Virus record (IMG/VR): IMGVR_UViG_3300020214_002260
Location: 1 to 34,689 of that record
Length of the DNA stretch: 34,689 nucleotides
Reading direction: 5' to 3' (one strand)
Origin: a virus
The position numbers were made by a program, and so were the translations under genes. This document shows positions 30,186 to 34,689 of the stretch, piece after piece. The notes under the pieces were generated by a model. It was not told the origin of the DNA. It saw nothing but the letters and a program-made list of their open reading frames with translations, and searched no databases. Positions within the stretch are counted from its first letter, which is position 1. Each line of letters starts with the position of its first letter.

Positions 30186-30587
30186 ATGAACAAATATTTG
30201 CTTTTATGCCTAACCGCTATGGTAGGATTTGCTATCGGCTGGTTCAGCAGCAGGCACGATACAGACGTTAAGGGAATCAGCTATAATCTTAATCACAATA
30301 TGTATTCCAGTTGCCCACGTTACCCAGCGGCTGATAAGCCACTGAAACTAAATAGCAGCATTGTAGAAGACCCCGAAACGATTAAGGAATCTTTGGATTC
30401 TAAGCCTTGTTTAATGACAATGCGAGTAAGCGAAGACTTCTTAAATGGCTACAGAGATAACCTTAATGGTTGCAGATCAAGAGCCTTCAATAGAACCCAA
30501 GAATATGCCGATGGCTACAACTTGGCAGCTAAGGACATGCAAGAAGGTGTTTCTCGGCGTCTCGAAGCTATTGTTGTACGAAAATAA
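30186..30587 (+). CDS. membrane-anchored protein, 133 aa
   Basis: N-terminal hydrophobic helix (YLLLCLTAMVGFAIGWF) then a polar exported or cytoplasmic domain with several Cys and a GY-containing repeat (FLNGYRDNLNG, EYADGYNLAAKD). GAGG lies only four bases before ATG. No family is recognised. Confidence 0.5.
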   Translation: MNKYLLLCLTAMVGFAIGWFSSRHDTDVKGISYNLNHNMYSSCPRYPAADKPLKLNSSIVEDPETIKESLDSKPCLMTMRVSEDFLNGYRDNLNGCRSRAFNRTQEYADGYNLAAKDMQEGVSRRLEAIVVRK

Positions 30588-31232
30588 CTATTTGATGGAA
30601 TCTTTTGATTTTGAAAATCTTTTTCCTTTGAAATCAATTGTTTCATTTGTAGAATGATTTTTTGCCACCAAATTGCAAAGATACACAAAATATTCACTTG
30701 TGTATCTTTGTTTCATTAGGTTTATGTCTTTATGCACCCATTGTACGTTACCTTTTATGTAATCAAGGGCACTATCAATTCTGTCGAGACTGGCTGTGAA
30801 TTCTTGCCAATCTTTGGTCCTGCTGCTTATTGGGAAAGATAGTTTCTGCTTGGTGTAAAAACACTTTCTGTCTTGCGATACAAACAAATTCCAAGCCTCC
30901 TCAATTGTTAGGTCAAATTTGTGTTTTCTTAATTTTGCACTTTGTTTTAATACGGCCCAATATTTACCAGAAATCTCTTCATATCCGTTAAATTTGACGT
31001 TGTTTTTACCTTTTGTTTTTTCATATTGATCCCTTCTGCAACCACAAGATGTAGTGCTTCCTCTTACTACCGAAGAACATTCTTTTTCTGTTTCTTTCCC
31101 GCAATCACAAACACAAGAAAAAGAATAAATTTTTGATCCATTTTTTCTCAAGCCGCTCAAATTTACTTTTGTCACTTTTAATGTTCCAAATTTTTGACCG
31201 ATATATTTGGTGTATTTCGTTTGCAAAGACAT
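30588..31232 (-). CDS. free-standing HNH homing endonuclease
   Basis: 214 residues. An N-terminal zinc-binding module (IGQKFGTLKVTKV, CVCDCGKE, TTSCGCRR) is common in phage HNH enzymes. The nuclease motif is KCFYTKQKL followed by SLDRIDSALDYIKGNVQWV and a final N-x-M-K. AAAAGG precedes the ATG and a perfect TATTTATA (TATAAATA on the coding strand) lies at 31259-31266, 26 bases upstream. It sits directly after GMP reductase, an intact gene. Confidence 0.82.
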   Translation of the reverse strand: MSLQTKYTKYIGQKFGTLKVTKVNLSGLRKNGSKIYSFSCVCDCGKETEKECSSVVRGSTTSCGCRRDQYEKTKGKNNVKFNGYEEISGKYWAVLKQSAKLRKHKFDLTIEEAWNLFVSQDRKCFYTKQKLSFPISSRTKDWQEFTASLDRIDSALDYIKGNVQWVHKDINLMKQRYTSEYFVYLCNLVAKNHSTNETIDFKGKRFSKSKDSIK

Positions 31233-31253
31233 AGTTTTTCCTTTTCAATATTC

Positions 31254-32255
31254 TTACTTATTTATAGTAAACTGACAGTTTTTTTTCAAATTTTCTAAAT
31301 TTTTTGTATTTGTATATGTACAACAACTTGCCACGCCGCCCCGTATATCGAGCGCAACATTTTCTGCTTTGCCTTTGTAATCTACCCATGCCTCTTTGCC
31401 CTCGGATGCTCTGTATGTTTTAAGTCCTCCACAATATTTTTCATTTGCAATTCGAGAGGACATTCCATACATCAACATTTTCTTTTGTCCATTTTCTTCT
31501 TTCCATTCTGAATCGCATTCATCGCATCCGGCAAACATACCACCTGTCATTACAAAGTGACTGCCTGCACCCAGAGCTTTGCAAACATCTGCGGGTGATT
31601 TGCAACCCCCATCTGAACAACATAATGCATTCAATTCATTTGCTGCTTGCCCACACTCTATGGCAACTGAAAATTGTTTGTATCCAACTCCTGCTTTATT
31701 TTTTGTCTCACAAAAATTTCCATTACCTATTCCACACTTGACTATATCGGCTCCTGCTTTAATTATGTTTTCAACGCCCTCTGGTGTTGCTACGTTTCCA
31801 GCCATAATTATTTTGTTGGGGAATTTTTGTCTTACTTTTTTAATGTAATCCAAAAATTCGTACATATATCCATTTGCTATATCTAAACAAATTTTATCAA
31901 GGTGTTGAGATGCATTTGAGACACGGACTAATTTTTCTAAATCATCGTTTAAACCAATTGTGTAAAATGAATTTTTGCTTTCCTCTGAATTAAAAAAAAC
32001 AACCAACTCATTCTCTGGAATAAATTTGTGTAATGCAACAAAAATCCCATGTGGGAATAAACAACGAGCCATAGAAATTGTTCCAACACAACTCATGTTG
32101 GCCACTATCACTGGAAAACCTGTAATAACCCTATTGCTGTGTTTACACAAATAAGAGACATTAAGATTGACCTCCGATCTACTTTTGAGTTCAGAAGGTC
32201 TTGGGCGAATGAGAACGTCATCAAAACCTAGCTTGATTTCGTAGTCGATTTGCAT
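31254..32255 (-). CDS. guaC: GMP reductase
   Basis: 333 residues, near full length. GFDDVLIRP, the middle TIM-barrel segments GNVATPEGVENIIKAGADIVK and CSDGGCKSPADVCKALGAG, MTGGMFAGCDE, LMYGMSS and YRASEGKE follow the GuaC order and lack the CBS domains of IMP dehydrogenase. The enzyme reduces GMP to IMP with release of ammonia using NADPH. The catalytic loop reads GIGNGNFCETK where E. coli has GIGPGSVCTTR: the Cys is kept, but the following Thr is Glu and the Pro is Asn. Activity is likely but altered specificity is possible. Confidence 0.9.
   Translation of the reverse strand: MQIDYEIKLGFDDVLIRPRPSELKSRSEVNLNVSYLCKHSNRVITGFPVIVANMSCVGTISMARCLFPHGIFVALHKFIPENELVVFFNSEESKNSFYTIGLNDDLEKLVRVSNASQHLDKICLDIANGYMYEFLDYIKKVRQKFPNKIIMAGNVATPEGVENIIKAGADIVKCGIGNGNFCETKNKAGVGYKQFSVAIECGQAANELNALCCSDGGCKSPADVCKALGAGSHFVMTGGMFAGCDECDSEWKEENGQKKMLMYGMSSRIANEKYCGGLKTYRASEGKEAWVDYKGKAENVALDIRGGVASCCTYTNTKNLENLKKNCQFTINK
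31259..31266 (-). promoter_or_regulatory. T4-like late promoter core TATAAATA
   Basis: A perfect T4 late-promoter octamer on the minus strand, within the end of guaC and 26 bases upstream of the HNH ATG. Chance occurrence cannot be excluded in AT-rich DNA. Confidence 0.35.
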
Positions 32256-32304
32256 TGTTTTCTCCGTTAGGACCAGTCAAATTGTAAACAAATTTTCGTA
32301 TCGG

Positions 32305-33249
32305 TCAAGCAAAATTATTGTTACCGACCTTATCGGCTCTCACGACAGAATTGATATTTCCTTTTAAGAATAGCAAAAATTCTCGTAACTTCCCCTTGGA
32401 CCTAGATGCATCTATCATCAAGATTAAATCTTGAGCATCTTCAGAATAAGAAGTTTTATTTTTCATAAGATGCTTTATGGCTTCCCCAATGTTATCCTCA
32501 TTGGTAATTTCTCCTGTTAATTTAAAATAATCTCTTTTAAGAGCAGCCAATCTCACGCCTATTTCTGGTTCATCAAAATAGTAATTCCAACTGGCACTTC
32601 CGCTACCCATCGAATTGGTAGTCATCGTATTGTCTTGAGTGGTATGAGATAATTCGTGTCTTAACACGGAAGCCAAATCTTCTTTGTTTGAACTATTTAA
32701 TATCACACAATAAATTGTTTCTTTGCCATTTACATATTCAATTCCCTTAAATCCTTTAGCCGTCTCTGCACCGGCAAGATTGGTTTTTGTGCTTTTTACC
32801 AATTGACTCATTGTTCCTTTGTCAACGAAGATTACTGGAATTGGCGTGTCTAGTTTTTTAACATCCATAGTAGCCCCGGTACGCATCGGTGGTATTTGAT
32901 ATTCTTCTCCATCAATATTTAATTGCTGAGGAGATTGAGCTTTTTTGGCTATCTGAACAGCTTGATCGTACTTGTCACCATACATTGAACTTATAACTTC
33001 AGAAGGTTTAATCATTTTGATTTGATTTTGTAATATATTTGTTCCATACTTTGAATTTAAGACACTTACTAAACTCTGTTGGGATTGTTGCTGGATTTGT
33101 TGTGCCCTTTGAGGAGCTTGCGTGTCTTGATGACCACTGATTCCTGCCAACCCTAAAGCAGCGGTAGTTGCTAAGTTTCTCATCCAGCCTTCATCTAAAG
33201 CCTCGTCTATTTCTCTCTCGATAAGCCAATTTGAATATGAAAGTTTCAT
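32305..33249 (-). CDS. HExxH metalloprotease candidate with prohead-address-like N-terminus
   Basis: 314 residues from ATG 33249 (AAGGA upstream). The N-terminus MKLSYSNWLIEREIDEAL matches the shared prohead address with LIE as possible cleavage site. A Gln-rich linker follows (~45-60). The catalytic part has VLRHELSHTTQD (HELSH, a zincin HExxH) near residue 200, and a downstream Glu in DEPEIGVRLAALKRDYF that could be the third ligand. So a zinc protease may be packaged in the head and enter the host with DNA. Substrate unknown. Confidence 0.7.
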   Translation of the reverse strand: MKLSYSNWLIEREIDEALDEGWMRNLATTAALGLAGISGHQDTQAPQRAQQIQQQSQQSLVSVLNSKYGTNILQNQIKMIKPSEVISSMYGDKYDQAVQIAKKAQSPQQLNIDGEEYQIPPMRTGATMDVKKLDTPIPVIFVDKGTMSQLVKSTKTNLAGAETAKGFKGIEYVNGKETIYCVILNSSNKEDLASVLRHELSHTTQDNTMTTNSMGSGSASWNYYFDEPEIGVRLAALKRDYFKLTGEITNEDNIGEAIKHLMKNKTSYSEDAQDLILMIDASRSKGKLREFLLFLKGNINSVVRADKVGNNNFA

Positions 33250-33311
33250 TTTTTTTCCTTGATTTATTTATTGGTTTAGCTAAAGTTATTTGCTCTTTTT
33301 GCCGATATACT

Positions 33312-33317
33312 TATAAT
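33312..33317 (+). promoter_or_regulatory. -10 element TATAAT
   Basis: A perfect TATAAT with a weak TTTGCT 17 bases upstream (33289-33294), 25 bases before ATG 33343. It fits a host sigma70-type promoter for the 33343 gene. Confidence 0.4.
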
Positions 33318-33342
33318 GACTTTATAACTGAAAGGACGTAAA

Positions 33343-33801
33343 ATGCTCGACCGTAAGAAACACCCCACCGATCCCCAAGCCGTAAAATCTGATGATTTAA
33401 TTGCGGTTATTCACTACGCCAAGGTCAAAACCGCCAAACCAGACACAGAAGAGTGGTTTGTAGAAGACGTAGATTCTCCCGGCAAAGTAATCCGCATCCA
33501 AGGCAAAGAGTTGCTTGCGAGAGCTTTATCCGCCGATCAAGTGGCCGAAGAAGTCAAAGTAACCAAGATGCAAGCTGCTGAGGTTTTAATCGAATCTCAT
33601 AATAAGCCATTTACGGTCAATTTCGTCAAAACAGACGGCAACGAACGCACGCTGAGAGGCCGTTTAATACGCCCAGAACCGCTTCTGGGACGTTCTATGG
33701 TCGAAGACCTAGATGAAGCCACAGCGAATAAATTACGCCAAGTAGACCACCGTACAATCAATTGGCTGATTGTCGAAGGTGTTAAATATGTGGTGAAATA
33801 A
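33343..33801 (+). CDS. conserved phage-type protein, 152 aa
   Basis: AAAGGA before the ATG. The C-terminal segment (RGRLIRPEPLLGRSMVEDLD, then RQVDHRTINWLIVEGVKYVV) has the look of a conserved phage beta-barrel domain, but I cannot attach a name. The N-terminal half is mixed alpha/beta. Its role is unknown; the stop overlaps a small frame at 33801. Confidence 0.6.
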   Translation: MLDRKKHPTDPQAVKSDDLIAVIHYAKVKTAKPDTEEWFVEDVDSPGKVIRIQGKELLARALSADQVAEEVKVTKMQAAEVLIESHNKPFTVNFVKTDGNERTLRGRLIRPEPLLGRSMVEDLDEATANKLRQVDHRTINWLIVEGVKYVVK

Positions 33802-33896
33802 TGGAAAATATCAAAAATCTGATGGAGTTTCGATCAATTGGTGATGCTTTTGAAGATCACAAAGGCAATCTTGAATTTTTCTCAAAATTTCAATAA
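33801..33896 (+). CDS. possible 31-aa peptide
   Basis: TAATG coupling with the preceding gene and no other support. The peptide (MENIKNLMEFRSIGDAFEDH...) is charged. Listed at low confidence. Confidence 0.3.
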   Translation: MENIKNLMEFRSIGDAFEDHKGNLEFFSKFQ

Positions 33897-33919
33897 TAGA
33901 GTTTATTTAATCTATTTTT

Positions 33920-34282
33920 TCAACTCACATATGCAGTTACTTCGTATGAGCCAGAAGGCATCTTGCACCACATTAGAACAAGACTGTTTCTCATTTGCAT
34001 ACCGTCTTCTTTTCTGACAATATCAATTGTGGCTTGTTGTTGAGAGGCTTCTGCGCTGCCACATTCAGCACCACCCATTAAAAATCCAGACCACGGCGTT
34101 CCATCCTCTTGAACTAATTGATAACCGTATTTGTCAATCACTTCTTGAATTTGCCGAAAAGGAATCTGCTTATGATAATCTCTAGTAATAGCGTTAATTT
34201 CTTCTCCAATCCTACGAAGAATTCCCTGTTTAATAGAAACTGCCTGCGCCATCTCCGCTAAAAATTCTTTGAATGTTTTCAT
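33920..34282 (-). CDS. small protein with clear T4-like prohead-address N-terminus, 120 aa
   Basis: ATG 34282 has a very strong AGGAGGAG. The start MKTFKEFLAE is close to the T4 internal-protein sequence MKTYQEFIAE, with LAE then Met as the cut site. The mature part (HKQIPFRQIQEVIDKYGYQL) resembles a small helical domain. It is the best match to the shared address among proteins here. Confidence 0.65.
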   Translation of the reverse strand: MKTFKEFLAEMAQAVSIKQGILRRIGEEINAITRDYHKQIPFRQIQEVIDKYGYQLVQEDGTPWSGFLMGGAECGSAEASQQQATIDIVRKEDGMQMRNSLVLMWCKMPSGSYEVTAYVS

Positions 34283-34420
34283 GTTTCTCCTCCTGATAGT
34301 TAGACTCTTTGCCTTAAACAATTTTGAAATTCAAAGACGCAGACAAGAATTTTAAGAAAAATTCTGGCAAACACATTTGTCGGCTGTGCTGGCTTAAATC
34401 TGACTATAAGTATAAAAAAG

Positions 34421-34452
34421 AAAAGCCCGGTCATTACTGACCGGGCTTTTTT
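34421..34452. terminator. strong intrinsic terminator
   Basis: Perfect 13-bp stem AAAAGCCCGGTCA/TGACCGGGCTTTT with a 4-base loop and T/A runs on both sides. It mainly terminates the minus-strand gene ending at 34527. Confidence 0.9.
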
Positions 34453-34526
34453 ACTTATTTCAAAATAGATAGTTTCCCGTTACACAGTAAACTAGGTCAC
34501 ATTGGTCTCGCATAGAACTTGGCTTT

Positions 34527-34689
34527 TTACTGCTTTTTCAAAACGATCCATTTTTTAAACTCCACAACGTCGTAAGTGTCTGACTTCGCTAAATTTTCAG
34601 GACCAGCCATTGGCCGAAGATTATTCAAAGCATTGATTATCTTTAAGTCAAATATATCGTGATCCAAGAACGCCTTCAAGGGCAAAATA
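34527..34689 (-). CDS. C-terminal end of a protein entering from the right edge
   Basis: 53 residues remain (NALNNLRPMAGPENLAKSD, YDVVEFKKWIVLKKQ). The start lies outside the window and no family is recognised. The terminator at 34421 follows it. The 244 bases between this gene's neighbours (34283-34526) hold that terminator and one Cys-containing open frame that lacks a ribosome site. Confidence 0.5.
   Translation of the reverse strand, partial: ILPLKAFLDHDIFDLKIINALNNLRPMAGPENLAKSDTYDVVEFKKWIVLKKQ

Noticed and set aside
31254-32255. Intein or intron in GMP reductase
   Set aside because: The reading frame is continuous through all family motifs, although an HNH gene sits next to it and IMP dehydrogenase is a known split-intein host gene.
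34344-34440. Cys-containing frame KFKDADKNFKK ... EKPGHY before the terminator
   Set aside because: It needs a TTG start without a ribosome site and its end lies inside the terminator stem.
1-34689. Integrated prophage boundaries
   Set aside because: No integrase, attachment-site pair or flanking host gene is visible in the window.

Overview
The window looks like part of a large, AT-rich tailed dsDNA phage genome (Caudoviricetes). The phage evidence is: short tightly packed genes with ATGA/TAATG overlaps and both strands used in blocks; a primase-polymerase domain protein; a phiEco32-type amidoligase; a virion-type structural protein; a DUF3008 protein; several homing endonucleases; two inteins; and at least eight proteins with the short T4-like 'MKTFxEFLxE' N-terminus that addresses internal proteins to the phage prohead. 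No ribosomal, tRNA or other cellular housekeeping genes are visible. The host cannot be read from the sequence.

Layout. 1-5.9 kb: end of a sugar-nucleotide SDR gene, a Prim-Pol protein, a minus-strand operon (unknown protein, amidoligase, alpha/beta hydrolase), then a plus-strand run of HTH protein, structural protein, exported protein and an McsA-like zinc/UVR protein. 5.9-8.5 kb: a subtilisin-like protease broken by a 409-residue LAGLIDADG intein right after its catalytic His. 8.6-15.2 kb: a glycan island with an epimerase, a UDP-sugar dehydrogenase split into two genes by a split ('fractured') intein with a Vsr/PD-(D/E)XK-like endonuclease gene between the halves, a methyltransferase and two glycosyltransferases. 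15.2-19.8 kb: small head-cargo candidates, a DUF3008 protein, a Dam-type methylase, zinc-binding small proteins and a 2H-phosphoesterase-like protein. 19.9-25.7 kb: a full-length glutamate dehydrogenase with a structured leader, a trypsin-like protease, a 541-residue repeat-rich cargo candidate and an L-lysine 6-aminotransferase. 25.7-34.7 kb: SWIM-like protein, Gly-rich structural protein, free LAGLIDADG endonuclease, small membrane proteins, an MscL homologue, HNH endonuclease, GMP reductase, a head-addressed HExxH metalloprotease and small conserved phage proteins.

How the genes may work together (inference). The epimerase, UDP-sugar dehydrogenase and glycosyltransferases could make and attach a sugar to the virion or host surface. 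Glutamate dehydrogenase and lysine aminotransferase share glutamate and 2-oxoglutarate. GMP reductase would feed the adenine pool of an AT-rich genome. The proteins with a prohead-address-like N-terminus, one of them a zinc protease, may be packaged in the head and delivered with the DNA.

The most unusual structure is at 10.46-10.49 kb. Between the N-half of the split intein and its endonuclease gene lies an inverted 24-bp copy of the uninterrupted intein insertion site, encoding PFGGKCLP, with only synonymous differences from the real gene. Also notable are the placement of both inteins at enzyme active sites, the hairpin that pairs the glutamate dehydrogenase Shine-Dalgarno, and a set of palindromes resembling IS200/IS605 ends.
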